Of a stretch of 64,000 bases of DNA, positions 47,315 to 56,211 are shown in pieces. The position numbers were made by a program, and so were the translations under genes. The stretch is taken from positions 1 to 64,000 of the forward strand of contig CAYYQE010000006.1 of assembly GCA_964473745.1 (NCBI GenBank). The letters are read 5' to 3'. The notes beneath the pieces were generated by a model that saw nothing but the letters and a program-made list of their open reading frames with translations, was not told the DNA's origin and did not search any database. The stretch's first letter is position 1. The number at the start of each line of letters is the position of its first letter. The stretch comes from JABJMC01 sp964473745 (GTDB lineage Bacteria > Patescibacteriota > Gracilibacteria > UBA1369 > UBA12473).

Positions 47315-50278
47315 ATGGCTCATCGTATTGAAGTTGGCTCTTTGGTCCCAGACACCCGCGCTCATGTCCGCCTCAATAATTTCCGCCAGCAAGCTTTTGG
47401 CGATCAAATTAAAGAAGTTAAAGTGGTTGATGTTTATACAATTAACCGCAGTTTTTCGGGTGAGGAATTAGATAAAATTGCGAGTTCGTTAACAAATCCA
47501 GTAACGCAGGCTTATGCAGTGGATAAATCGTATGAGATTCAAGATTTTGACTATGCGATTGAAGTCGGCTTTCAGCCAGGGGTGACTGATAATATTGGGA
47601 ACACCGCGCGTGAAATTGTGGAAGATTTATTGAAAATTAAATTTGAAAATGAAGAGGCGGTTTATACGTCGCAGGTGACGTTTGTAAAAGGCGAAATTAC
47701 GGAAGAGCAAGCGCGGGAATTAGGTGGATCTATGGCAAATGAACTGATTCAAAGAATTTTAGTAAAATCGCACACAAAATATGAAAGTGATGGCGGCATG
47801 GATGTGGTTGTCCCAAAAGTTGATCTGCATCATGAGCCGCAAGTTATTGAGGTTGATTTAGAAATTTCGGATGAAGAATTACAAAAACTTGGAAAGCAGG
47901 GAATTGCCAATGAAGATGGCACACGTCGAGGTCCGCTCGCGCTAGATATGGATTATTTACGAACAATCCAGGAACATTTTCGCAAGCTTGGTCGCAAGCC
48001 AACTGACGTAGAATTAGAATCACTCGCGCAAACCTGGTCTGAGCATTGTAAGCATACGATTTTTGCGGCGACCATGGACGATATTAAAGAAGGAATTTAT
48101 AAGCACTACATCAAGCGGGCAACCAATGAAATTCGAGCCACCAAAGGCGATAAAGATTTTTGTGTTTCGGTGTTTAAAGATAATTCTGGTGGGATTGTTT
48201 TTGATGATAAGTGGATTGTGACGGATAAAGCCGAGACGCATAATAGTCCCTCAGCACTTGATCCGTTTGGGGGTTCGATTACTGGGATTGTGGGAGTGAA
48301 TCGCGATACTATTGGGTTTGGGAAAGCGGCTAAGCCGGTGATTAATCGATATGGTTTTTGTTTGGCCAATCCGGATGACAAAAGTCCGTTATATAAAGGT
48401 GCCAATAACACGCAAAAGATGTTGTCTCCCCGCCGAATAATGGATGGGGTGATTGACGGTGTTAACGTCGGCGGGAACTGCTCGGGTATTCCAACGCCAC
48501 AAGGATTTTTGTATTTTGATGATCGTTATAAAGGTAAGCCACTTATTTTTGTGGGAACCGTTGGGCTTATGCCGCGCGAATTAAATGGCAAGCCAAGTTG
48601 GGAAAAGAGTGCGCAACCAGGGGATAAAGTTGTGGTTGCGGGGGGAAAAGTAGGCCAGGATGGGATTCATGGGGCGACTTTTTCGTCGGAGGCAATGGAC
48701 TCTGGAAGTCCCTCTACAGCCGTGCAAATCGGAGACCCAATTACGCAGAAAAAAATGAGTGACGCGATTGTGAAGGAAGCCCGTGATATGGGGCTTTATA
48801 GTAGTATTACAGATTGTGGCGCGGGCGGGATTTCTTGCTCGGTTGCTGAAATGGCCAGAGAATGTGGCGGATGTTATGTAGAGCTTGATAAAGTGCCACT
48901 TAAATATCCTGGACTTGATCCGTGGCAAACTTGGATTAGTGAATCGCAAGAGCGAATGACGATGGCAATTCCGCCAGATAAAGTTGATCAGTTTTTGGAA
49001 CTAATGGAACGGCGTGGGGTGGATGCTTGGGTGATTGGCGAATTTAATGATTCTGGAAAATGCGAGGTGGTTTCAAAGGGCGAGAAAATTATGGATTTGG
49101 AATTGAGTTTTCTTCATGATGGTTTGCCTCACAAAACACTTACAACAACTTATACAAAGGAGACTTATGATGAGCCGGATATGGAATGCCCAACTGATCT
49201 TACCGAAACTTTAAACACCATGATGGCGCGACTCAATTTAGCTAGTTTTGATTTTATTTCGCACCAGTATGATCATGTGGTGCAGGGTGAAACTATTGTT
49301 GGACCGTTGCATGGTAAGGGTCGCGTAAATGGTCATGCTTCGGTGATGGCGCCGGTTTTGAATTCCACGAAGGGTGTGGTTGTTTCACAGGCGATTAATG
49401 CCAAATATAGTGATATTGATACTTATCATATGGCGGCTTGTGCGATTGATTCCGCAATTCGAAATATTATTTCGATTGGTGGGCCGCTCGATCATATGGC
49501 GTTGATGGATAATTTCTGTTGGTGTTCTTCCAATGAAGAAGAAAGGCTTGGTCAATTAAAAGAAGCAGCCCGTGGTTGTTACGAATATTCAACGGCTTAC
49601 GGAACACCGTTTATATCTGGGAAAGACAGTATGTTTAATGATTTTAAAGGATATGATGAAGATGGGAAGGCGATAAAGATTTCGGTTCCGCCAACACTTC
49701 TTATATCTTCACTGGCGGTAATGGATGATTATCGAAAAAGTGTGACTCTGGACGTTAAATTGCCCGGAGATTTGGTTTATGTTGTAGGAGAAACAAGTGA
49801 TGAATTAGGTGCTAGCGAATATTTTGAAGAGCTTGGATTTATTGGAAATAACATTCCAAAAGTTGATGCCGATAAGAATATGAAAGTTTATCAGGCGACT
49901 GAAAAAGCAATTCAAGAAGGATTGGTTGCTTCGTGTGAAAGTGTGTTACTTGGTGGACTTGGGGTTGCGCTGGCGCGTAAGGCCGTGGCCGGACAATTGG
50001 GAATGGATATTTCACTTAAGGATTTGCCGCTTCAAGGAAATGTGACGCGGCCGGATTATATGCTCTTTTCCGAAAGCCAAGGACGACTTGTAATGAGCAT
50101 CAATCCCGCCAAAAAAGCAGAATTTGAAGCGATCTTTGAAGGACTTCCTCTAGCTCAAATTGGAACAGTTCGTGAGGATCAAAAATTTGTATTAACAGAT
50201 TTGAATGATCAAATTGTTATTGATACTGATGTTTCCACCCTCGATAAAAACTATCGTTTAACTTTTAAAGGATTTTAA
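47315..50278 (+). CDS. purL: Phosphoribosylformylglycinamidine synthase, PurS-like domain fused to PurL
   Basis: This 987-residue protein makes FGAM from FGAR, ATP and ammonia in purine synthesis. The first ~180 residues include PurS-like beta-alpha units (YAIEVGFQPGVTDNIGNTAR, FVKGEITEEQARELG); the PurL part shows DVELESLAQTWSEHCKHTIF, VFKDNSGGIVF, TDKAETHNSPSALDPFGGS, GGNCSGIPTPQG, ITDCGAGGISCSVAEMA and LEVPLKYPGL-like AIR-synthase blocks. The glutaminase is separate (purQ, directly abutting, TAA then ATG). No other purine genes are in the window. Confidence 0.95.
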   Translation: MAHRIEVGSLVPDTRAHVRLNNFRQQAFGDQIKEVKVVDVYTINRSFSGEELDKIASSLTNPVTQAYAVDKSYEIQDFDYAIEVGFQPGVTDNIGNTAREIVEDLLKIKFENEEAVYTSQVTFVKGEITEEQARELGGSMANELIQRILVKSHTKYESDGGMDVVVPKVDLHHEPQVIEVDLEISDEELQKLGKQGIANEDGTRRGPLALDMDYLRTIQEHFRKLGRKPTDVELESLAQTWSEHCKHTIFAATMDDIKEGIYKHYIKRATNEIRATKGDKDFCVSVFKDNSGGIVFDDKWIVTDKAETHNSPSALDPFGGSITGIVGVNRDTIGFGKAAKPVINRYGFCLANPDDKSPLYKGANNTQKMLSPRRIMDGVIDGVNVGGNCSGIPTPQGFLYFDDRYKGKPLIFVGTVGLMPRELNGKPSWEKSAQPGDKVVVAGGKVGQDGIHGATFSSEAMDSGSPSTAVQIGDPITQKKMSDAIVKEARDMGLYSSITDCGAGGISCSVAEMARECGGCYVELDKVPLKYPGLDPWQTWISESQERMTMAIPPDKVDQFLELMERRGVDAWVIGEFNDSGKCEVVSKGEKIMDLELSFLHDGLPHKTLTTTYTKETYDEPDMECPTDLTETLNTMMARLNLASFDFISHQYDHVVQGETIVGPLHGKGRVNGHASVMAPVLNSTKGVVVSQAINAKYSDIDTYHMAACAIDSAIRNIISIGGPLDHMALMDNFCWCSSNEEERLGQLKEAARGCYEYSTAYGTPFISGKDSMFNDFKGYDEDGKAIKISVPPTLLISSLAVMDDYRKSVTLDVKLPGDLVYVVGETSDELGASEYFEELGFIGNNIPKVDADKNMKVYQATEKAIQEGLVASCESVLLGGLGVALARKAVAGQLGMDISLKDLPLQGNVTRPDYMLFSESQGRLVMSINPAKKAEFEAIFEGLPLAQIGTVREDQKFVLTDLNDQIVIDTDVSTLDKNYRLTFKGF

Positions 50279-51079
50279 ATGACTAAACCCAAAGTAATTA
50301 TAATGGCCGGCTATGGAATTAACTGCGAAGAAGAAACTTCGTTTGTATTTGAAAAAGCCGGAGCTGACACCGAAATTGTTCATGTAAATGATTTGATTGA
50401 TGGTCGCAAAAGTATGAAGGATTTTCAAATTATGGCTTTCCCAGGAGGATTTTCTTATGGGGATGATACTGGTTCTGGAAATGCTTATGCTAATAAAGTG
50501 CGTAATCAGTTGTGGGAGCAAGTACACGAATTTGTTAAGGAAGATAAATTAGTGATTGGGATCTGTAATGGATGCCAAATTATGGCGAATTTAGGGTTGG
50601 TGCCGGGTTATGAGTTTGGGAAACGCGAACTTGCTTTAATGCATAATAAAACCGCCCGTTATGAGTGTCGTTGGATAGATATTAAAGTGACGAGTGAAAA
50701 ATGTGTTTGGACCAAAGGAATGGATGTTTTGCGTTGTCCAGTTTCACATGGTGAAGGTAATTTTTATGCTGAATCAGATGTGGTGGCAAAATTAAATGAA
50801 GGCGATCAAGTGGTATTTCGTTATGTTAAAGAGGATGGGTCACTTGCTGACGGAGAATTCCCGCATAATCCAAATGGTGCGCTTGAAGATATGGCCGCAG
50901 TTTGTGATCCAAGTGGTCGAATTATGGCAATTATGCCGCACCCCGAACGTAACTGGACTTTTTACAACCAGGACAATTGGCCTTTGATTAAGGAAAAAGC
51001 AGAACGTGAAGGAATTGCTTTGCCGGAAGAAGGCCAAGGAATGAAGGTTTTCCAAAATGGAGTGGAGTATTTTGGGTAG
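50279..51079 (+). CDS. purQ: FGAM synthase glutaminase subunit
   Basis: This 266-residue class I glutamine amidotransferase supplies ammonia to PurL. Motifs: VIIMAGYGINCEEETSFVFE, IMAFPGGFSYGDDTGSG, VIGICNGCQIMANLG (nucleophile Cys) and MAIMPHPERNWTF (His, Glu). The start codon touches the purL stop, so the two are translationally coupled. It is somewhat longer than Bacillus PurQ (227) through a C-terminal extension ending in KVFQNGVEYFG. Confidence 0.96.
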   Translation: MTKPKVIIMAGYGINCEEETSFVFEKAGADTEIVHVNDLIDGRKSMKDFQIMAFPGGFSYGDDTGSGNAYANKVRNQLWEQVHEFVKEDKLVIGICNGCQIMANLGLVPGYEFGKRELALMHNKTARYECRWIDIKVTSEKCVWTKGMDVLRCPVSHGEGNFYAESDVVAKLNEGDQVVFRYVKEDGSLADGEFPHNPNGALEDMAAVCDPSGRIMAIMPHPERNWTFYNQDNWPLIKEKAEREGIALPEEGQGMKVFQNGVEYFG

Positions 51080-51114
51080 ATTGGTATAATTACATCCAAA
51101 TTTAACTTTTTAGG

Positions 51115-51822
51115 ATGAAATTAGGACAAATTCCAGCGGCTCTTTTGACCACGACTTTGGCGGCCCAACCAGGTTGTGCGACGCTTCAACAAGCTCTTCC
51201 GTGGACGGTTGATCTAGCAAGCGGTGATGCCGCGACCGAGATCGTTCTTGATCCGCAAGATATTGAAGCAGCGCCCGCACTTTTGCCTCGAACTGTTTGG
51301 TCTGAAGATTTGCCAATTGCCGAGATTCCACGGGCTTTAGGTGATTTAGAGGCTCGCTGTGATTTTGTGCTTTTTCGGCCCGAGCATGTCCATGTGATTG
51401 GGAAAACGGAAATTGGTTTTCATATAGAATTTTTTCGAGCGAGAGTTAGATGTTCTGTTGGTGCCGAAAATGGAGTTTTTGTGGTAACGGCTGGTCCAGT
51501 AGAGGGAGAGGAGAGGGCTTTAGCTGGGACTCATCAATCATTGGTGATTAATAAAAATTCATTGGTAGCAGAACTTGGAGAACAAGCTTATGAAAAAGGA
51601 GAGATTGCGGGGCCAATTCAAGTGGTCCGAGTACAAGCCGGGAGGGAAGGTGAACAAGCTTTGTTTTTGGGATTAACTGAAACAATGCAGCAAGTAACGG
51701 ATGATTTAGGAGTGTTTTTTGAAAAATGGCAGCAAACTTGTGGGAGTGAAGATATTATTCCGCCGTTTACTTTAGAAACGGATGAGGAATGGCTAGATGA
51801 TGTTCATTGCTTAAAGCCTTAA
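51115..51822 (+). CDS. Hypothetical exported protein
   Basis: The protein of 235 residues begins with a short hydrophobic leader ending in AAQPGC, possibly a lipoprotein signal or a Sec signal with a cut after Ala. The rest is beta-rich and acidic with no recognised domain. A TATAAT at about 51,085 could provide its own -10, but the -35 is poor, so it may be read from the purL promoter. A promoter for pyrB lies at its 3' end. Confidence 0.55.
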   Translation: MKLGQIPAALLTTTLAAQPGCATLQQALPWTVDLASGDAATEIVLDPQDIEAAPALLPRTVWSEDLPIAEIPRALGDLEARCDFVLFRPEHVHVIGKTEIGFHIEFFRARVRCSVGAENGVFVVTAGPVEGEERALAGTHQSLVINKNSLVAELGEQAYEKGEIAGPIQVVRVQAGREGEQALFLGLTETMQQVTDDLGVFFEKWQQTCGSEDIIPPFTLETDEEWLDDVHCLKP

Positions 51823-51836
51823 CCATAAGGTATAGT
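51807..51836 (+). promoter_or_regulatory. pyrB promoter, near-leaderless
   Basis: TTGCTT, 18 bp, TATAGT, ending 7 bp before the pyrB ATG. The expected transcription start falls on or next to the start codon, so a leaderless mRNA is likely. Confidence 0.6.
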
Positions 51837-51843
51837 TTTAAAG

Positions 51844-52791
51844 ATGAAATTTTTAGGAGAACATTTATTGTCAGCGCGAACGCTTTCCAAAAAGGCGATA
51901 GAGAGAATTTTGGAAGTAGCAAAAGAGATGGAACCGTATGCCCAGAAGAAGGAATCGTCGGATTTGCTTCGCGGCAAGGTTTTGGCGACTTTGTTTTTTG
52001 AACCTTCAACGCGGACGCGGTTTAGTTTTGAAACGGCTATGTTGCGGCTAGGCGGAAGTGTGATTTCGAACTACACGATGGATGAGAGTTCATCGATTAA
52101 AAAGCGAGAAAGCTTGTATGACACCGGTAAAACCGTGAGTCAATTTGCCGATGTGATTGCGATGCGGCATCCGGCTTCTGGGTCGGTTAAAGAGCTGGCT
52201 GATGGGTCAGATGTCCCGGTTTTGAATGCTGGGGATGGAGCTTCGAGTCACCCAACGCAGGGTCTACTGGATATTTATACGATTCATAAGAAATTTGGAC
52301 ATTTTGGAGGTTTGACTTACGGGTTGGTAGGGGATTTAAAAAACAGTCGGGTAGTGCATTCGCAGTGTCGGTTGATTAAGAATTTTGGGCCAGTTGAAGC
52401 GCGGCCAAAGTTTGTTTGTGTGGCGCCGCATGGTTTGGAATTGCCCGCAGAATTGAAGGCAGAGCTCGAGGAAACAGGGTGTGAAATACGGGAAACAACA
52501 GATTTGGAAGAGGCGATTGGTGGGTTTGATGTTTTATCAAATACAAGAATTCAAGAGGAGCGATTTGCCAGTCCAGAGGAGTTTGAAAAATATCGTGGGG
52601 TTTATAAAATTACGCCAAAATTGTTGAAAGGAGCGAAAAAGGAAATGATTGTGCTGGATCCTTTGCCGCGCGTGGACGATCAGCTGGCCGTAGCCGTGGA
52701 TTCTGATCCACGCGCGAAATATTTTGAGCAGGTGGGGAATGGCGTGGCTGTTCGGATGGCTTTGCTGGCGTTGGTTTTGGGAAAAGCGTAA
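51844..52791 (+). CDS. pyrB: Aspartate carbamoyltransferase catalytic subunit
   Basis: This 315-residue enzyme makes carbamoyl-aspartate. Motifs: LATLFFEPSTRTRFSFETAM (carbamoyl-phosphate loop), KRESLYDTGKTVSQF, AMRHPASGSV, NAGDGASSHPTQGLLDIYTI and VLDPLPRVDDQL. The carbamoyl-phosphate and aspartate loops are complete. No pyrI regulatory gene is seen. pyrC follows after 10 bp. The start is supported by the promoter ending 7 bp upstream. Confidence 0.97.
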   Translation: MKFLGEHLLSARTLSKKAIERILEVAKEMEPYAQKKESSDLLRGKVLATLFFEPSTRTRFSFETAMLRLGGSVISNYTMDESSSIKKRESLYDTGKTVSQFADVIAMRHPASGSVKELADGSDVPVLNAGDGASSHPTQGLLDIYTIHKKFGHFGGLTYGLVGDLKNSRVVHSQCRLIKNFGPVEARPKFVCVAPHGLELPAELKAELEETGCEIRETTDLEEAIGGFDVLSNTRIQEERFASPEEFEKYRGVYKITPKLLKGAKKEMIVLDPLPRVDDQLAVAVDSDPRAKYFEQVGNGVAVRMALLALVLGKA

Positions 52792-52801
52792 AATAAGGTT
52801 A

Positions 52802-54079
52802 ATGAATTCACTACTTTTTAAAAACGGAACCCTAGTGACGCCTAAGGGTAAACAGCGAGAGGATCTTTTGGTGAAGGATGGGAAAATTGTAGAAATGGGG
52901 GAAGGGATTTCGGAAGAAGGAGCTAAAGTTGTGGATTGCACGGGGAAATTTGTGTTGCCAGGGTTAATTGATGTGCATGTGCATTTGCGAGAGCCGGGTG
53001 GAGAAGAGAAAGAGGATTTTGCAAGTGGGACGGCTGCGGCAAAGGCCGGCGGCGTGACGTTTGTGTTAGATATGCCAAATAATTCGCCGGCCACAATTAG
53101 TTGCACTGCTCTTAATAGAAAGCGCGAGTTGGTGGCTGATAAGGCGCAGGTTGGTTTTGACCTTTATATGGGAGCGACTATTAATGACGATGGCACCACT
53201 AATGTTGATGAGTTTTTAGAATCTGAGGCGATTGCTTATAAAATTTATGTAGGAAGTTCAACGGGTAATTTATTGGTGTCGCAAAAGGAAGCTTTGGAAG
53301 AAATTTTTGAAAAAGTAGCGGCTGAAGGGCGACTAATTTGTGTGCATGCCGAGGATGAGGCGATTATTCAGGCAAATATGAAGCAATTTAAAGGCGAAAA
53401 TGATCCGATGATTCATGGTCGAATTCGAAGTGAGGCGGCGGCTTATGAGGCCACAAAAATGGTTTTACACCTGGCTAGAAAGTATGAAGCAAGGCTGCAT
53501 ATTTGTCATTTAAGTACTAAGCGTGAGTTAGATGAGTTTGCGGCTTTTAAATCAGACCGGATTTCTTGTGAAGTAGCGCCACATCATTTGTTTTTAACGG
53601 AAATGGAGCTAGGAAAACAGGGTAATTTTGCCAAAATGAACCCTCCACTTAGAAAAGAAAAAGATAACAAAGCTCTTTTGGAAGGTTTACGGAATGGTTT
53701 GGTGAATATTGTGGCTACTGATCACGCGCCACATTTAAAATCTGAAAAAGAACAAGATTATGGGGACGCCCCAGCTGGTGTTCCTGGCTTAGAAACAATG
53801 CTGCCGCTTTTATTAAACGCAGTAAATCAAGGTGAGCTTACCTTAGAAGATATAGTGCGCCTGACTGGTGAAGAACCAGCACGTTTATTTGAATTAACAG
53901 GTAAGGGGCGATTAGAAATTGGTGCTGATGCGGATTTGGTGGTGGTGGATATGGATGAAGAACGCGTGGTGGAAAATGGTGGGCCCGGCGCTGAATTTAC
54001 AAAATGTGGTTGGACTCCTTTTGCGGGGCAGAAGTTAAAAGGTTGGCCAATTATGACTATTGTTAAGGGTGAGCTTTAG
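52802..54079 (+). CDS. pyrC: Dihydroorotase (type I)
   Basis: This zinc enzyme closes carbamoyl-aspartate to dihydroorotate. Motifs: GKFVLPGLIDVHVHLREPGG (metal HxH), AIAYKIYVGSST, ICVHAEDE, LHICHLSTKRELD, APHHLFLTEMELG and VATDHAPH (metal Asp). It has 425 residues from the ATG at 52802; the earlier in-frame Met at 52724 would overlap pyrB and is rejected. It is coupled to pyrB with a gap of 10 bp. Confidence 0.97.
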   Translation: MNSLLFKNGTLVTPKGKQREDLLVKDGKIVEMGEGISEEGAKVVDCTGKFVLPGLIDVHVHLREPGGEEKEDFASGTAAAKAGGVTFVLDMPNNSPATISCTALNRKRELVADKAQVGFDLYMGATINDDGTTNVDEFLESEAIAYKIYVGSSTGNLLVSQKEALEEIFEKVAAEGRLICVHAEDEAIIQANMKQFKGENDPMIHGRIRSEAAAYEATKMVLHLARKYEARLHICHLSTKRELDEFAAFKSDRISCEVAPHHLFLTEMELGKQGNFAKMNPPLRKEKDNKALLEGLRNGLVNIVATDHAPHLKSEKEQDYGDAPAGVPGLETMLPLLLNAVNQGELTLEDIVRLTGEEPARLFELTGKGRLEIGADADLVVVDMDEERVVENGGPGAEFTKCGWTPFAGQKLKGWPIMTIVKGEL

Positions 54080-54112
54080 TTGAGGTAAATGTTTTCGCAT
54101 AGGCTTGCTAAC

Positions 54113-54141
54113 TTGACCTGGTGGTTGTTTTGTGTTATTAT
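54113..54141 (+). promoter_or_regulatory. Promoter of orphan gene 54170
   Basis: TTGACC, 17 bp, TATTAT, 28 bp upstream of the ATG. Confidence 0.7.
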
Positions 54142-54169
54142 TCTACAATAGAATTTAATCAAATTAGCT

Positions 54170-55138
54170 ATGACACAAATGCCTGGGGAAATTCCTGGTG
54201 GACCCCCACCATTCTCTACTACTCCTGGAATGCCTGGTTACGTTGGGCCACCTCCTGGTTGGGATACCCCGGGAATGCCTAATTATTTTGGGCCACCAAT
54301 GGATGTGCCACAGGCCCCAGATCTTTCTGGGCCGACCTCGTTACCTGCTTTTTTAGCAGCAGCCGGGATTGTAGATGAAAATCCTCCTGAAATGCCGAAC
54401 CCTGATGATCCGTTTGTTATTTGGCAGGATCCTTTTGAGGAGGAAAGAAAGGAGGAAGCGCGTCTTCGTCGAGATTCGATGAATACGGCGATGGTGGTAG
54501 AGAATTTGAAAGGAGTTGAATATGTGCAGGGAAAAGTAGCGGAATGGGATCAAATGAGTTTAGCGCAGCAAAAAGAAATGTTACAAATTCCAGCTGTTTC
54601 TTTTGTGGATTTACCGAAAAGTCTTCCTTTGCCAGGTAATTTAGAAAAAGCTTTTTTTGCTTCGTTGTTGTTTTATGGAATTACGCAGTTTAATTTGGAT
54701 CCTGCTGGTGTTTCAGCTGAACAAAGTGAACAAGTCGTAGCGGAGATCAGAGAATTAAAAGGCGATAGTGGTTATGACCCATCTGAAGCGGAATTTAAGT
54801 TTTATATGAATGAAAAATTAATGAGAGAATTAGCTCCTGACCTTCAAGCCCGAAAAGTAATAGTGAAAACAATTGCTTTGGTTGCCAAATTAGCCGGTAT
54901 TGAAGGGGAAATTGTTAACGATGTTTTGAATCTTGGTTTTCAATATGGAGATTATACGGAAAGAGTTGCGGCGGAAGTTCGGCATATTCAGAATGATCCA
55001 GACGATAAATATCGACAAATTCACGAAAAAGTACAGGCCATGAAAGTCCCGATTGTAGACTGGAAAGAGGCTTTGAAAAAAGCAGGTAGAATTGGTTTGC
55101 CGCCGGATTGGGAACCTCCTGTTCCCGGGAATATATAG
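54170..55138 (+). CDS. Orphan helical protein with Pro/Gly-rich N-terminus (paralog A)
   Basis: This 322-residue protein begins with a Pro/Gly/Met-rich repeat-like region (GMPGYVGPPPGWDTPGMPNY, residues 18-40) and is helical afterwards. It shares several blocks with the next gene: YVQGKVAEWDQMSLAQQKEML, FYGITQFNL, FYMNEKLMRE and AAEVRHIQNDPDDKYRQIHE. No known domain. No signal peptide or membrane helix is clear. It has its own promoter although it lies between pyrC and pyrD. Confidence 0.62.
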   Translation: MTQMPGEIPGGPPPFSTTPGMPGYVGPPPGWDTPGMPNYFGPPMDVPQAPDLSGPTSLPAFLAAAGIVDENPPEMPNPDDPFVIWQDPFEEERKEEARLRRDSMNTAMVVENLKGVEYVQGKVAEWDQMSLAQQKEMLQIPAVSFVDLPKSLPLPGNLEKAFFASLLFYGITQFNLDPAGVSAEQSEQVVAEIRELKGDSGYDPSEAEFKFYMNEKLMRELAPDLQARKVIVKTIALVAKLAGIEGEIVNDVLNLGFQYGDYTERVAAEVRHIQNDPDDKYRQIHEKVQAMKVPIVDWKEALKKAGRIGLPPDWEPPVPGNI

Positions 55139-55167
55139 ACCTAATTTATTCGAATTATCTTGAATCC

Positions 55168-55196
55168 TTGACTTTTTAGCAAGGTTATGCTATATT
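55168..55196 (+). promoter_or_regulatory. Promoter of orphan gene 55228
   Basis: TTGACT, 17 bp, TATATT, 31 bp upstream of the ATG. Confidence 0.72.
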
Positions 55197-55227
55197 ATAA
55201 ATGAAATAAAATTTAATCCATTTTACT

Positions 55228-56148
55228 ATGTCACCAGGAACACCGGCCGAAGACACCCCAATAGAGGAACCTCAAGTTGCGGGTTCGCCAGATGCTCCAA
55301 CTGCGGAGGCGCCCGATCAAACTGAAGTCCCAGCTCCAGCCCCAGAAGGAGAGCCTTCTCAAGATGGAGGCGTACTTGTGGAAGGCCCGTGGCCACCAAT
55401 AGATGCACAAGATGTCCAAGATAAGCTGGATAGAGTTACAACAGAGATAGAAAGACCGGGCTCAACTCGCGAAAATGCTATTAGAGTAGCTAATCTTTCG
55501 GGGCAGTTAGAAGTTAGTGAAAGTATTGGTGGGCAATTTGTTCAGGGAAGAATGGCAGAGTGGAACGGCATGAGTCTGGCTGATCAACGTAGTAAGCTAC
55601 GTTTAGACAGAAGTTTGCCAGGAAAGATTGTGGCATTTTTGGCCGGAAGTTGTTTGGCAACAAAGCTTCCTTATATTTGGGGAGATATTCAAGAAACTAT
55701 GTATGCCACTTTGCTTTATGCCGGGATGGTACAGTTTAAATTAGATGAAGTTCCGGAAGCGGAATGGACAGCTTTGCGTGATGAACTTACCCAAGATGGA
55801 CAGGCACCAACCGAGGAAGCCTTGCGCTTTGCAATGAATGAAAAGATGATTCAAGAAGGCCCTTATGCTAGTGATGCCGAGCGTGAATATATTGCGGGGG
55901 TTTTGATATTTATTTGTGAGTGGTTTGGAAAAGCAGATTCTAAATTATTGCTTTTGCTTCAGATGTTTAAGCCAGTAATTGCTGGTAAAGCGTATAGCCG
56001 AGACGTTGCTACGGAATCACGAAATATTCGTCATAATCCTTCAGAGGAATATGATCAAGTTCGCCAGGAGATAGCAGCAAAAGATGCGGCTGAAGCTCAA
56101 CAAAAGTTGGATCCTCCACAACCAATAGTTGGAGAGGAGTCTGCCTAA
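55228..56148 (+). CDS. Orphan helical protein with Pro/Glu-rich N-terminus (paralog B)
   Basis: This 306-residue protein has a disordered N-terminus rich in Pro, Glu and Ala (to about 60), then a helical body. It is a diverged paralog of the previous gene: FVQGRMAEWNGMSLADQRSKL, LLYAGMVQFKL, FAMNEKMIQEG and ATESRNIRHNPSEEYDQVRQ align in the same order. The N-termini differ completely. No known domain. It is followed by a combined terminator/promoter before pyrD. Confidence 0.62.
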   Translation: MSPGTPAEDTPIEEPQVAGSPDAPTAEAPDQTEVPAPAPEGEPSQDGGVLVEGPWPPIDAQDVQDKLDRVTTEIERPGSTRENAIRVANLSGQLEVSESIGGQFVQGRMAEWNGMSLADQRSKLRLDRSLPGKIVAFLAGSCLATKLPYIWGDIQETMYATLLYAGMVQFKLDEVPEAEWTALRDELTQDGQAPTEEALRFAMNEKMIQEGPYASDAEREYIAGVLIFICEWFGKADSKLLLLLQMFKPVIAGKAYSRDVATESRNIRHNPSEEYDQVRQEIAAKDAAEAQQKLDPPQPIVGEESA

Positions 56149-56156
56149 GAAGTCAG

Positions 56157-56197
56157 TTAACTAAAAAGAGGCGCCGTGCTATAATGCCGGCGCTTCT
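56157..56197 (+). promoter_or_regulatory. Overlapping terminator hairpin and pyrD promoter
   Basis: GCGCCG (56171-56176) pairs with CGGCGC (56188-56193), flanked by AAGA and TCTT, a terminator-like stem for the upstream gene. TTAACT (56157-56162), 17 bp, TATAAT (56180-56185) lies across the same sequence, with the -10 in the hairpin loop, 26 bp before the pyrD ATG. Confidence 0.6.
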
Positions 56198-56211
56198 TTA
56201 GTACGCAAAAT

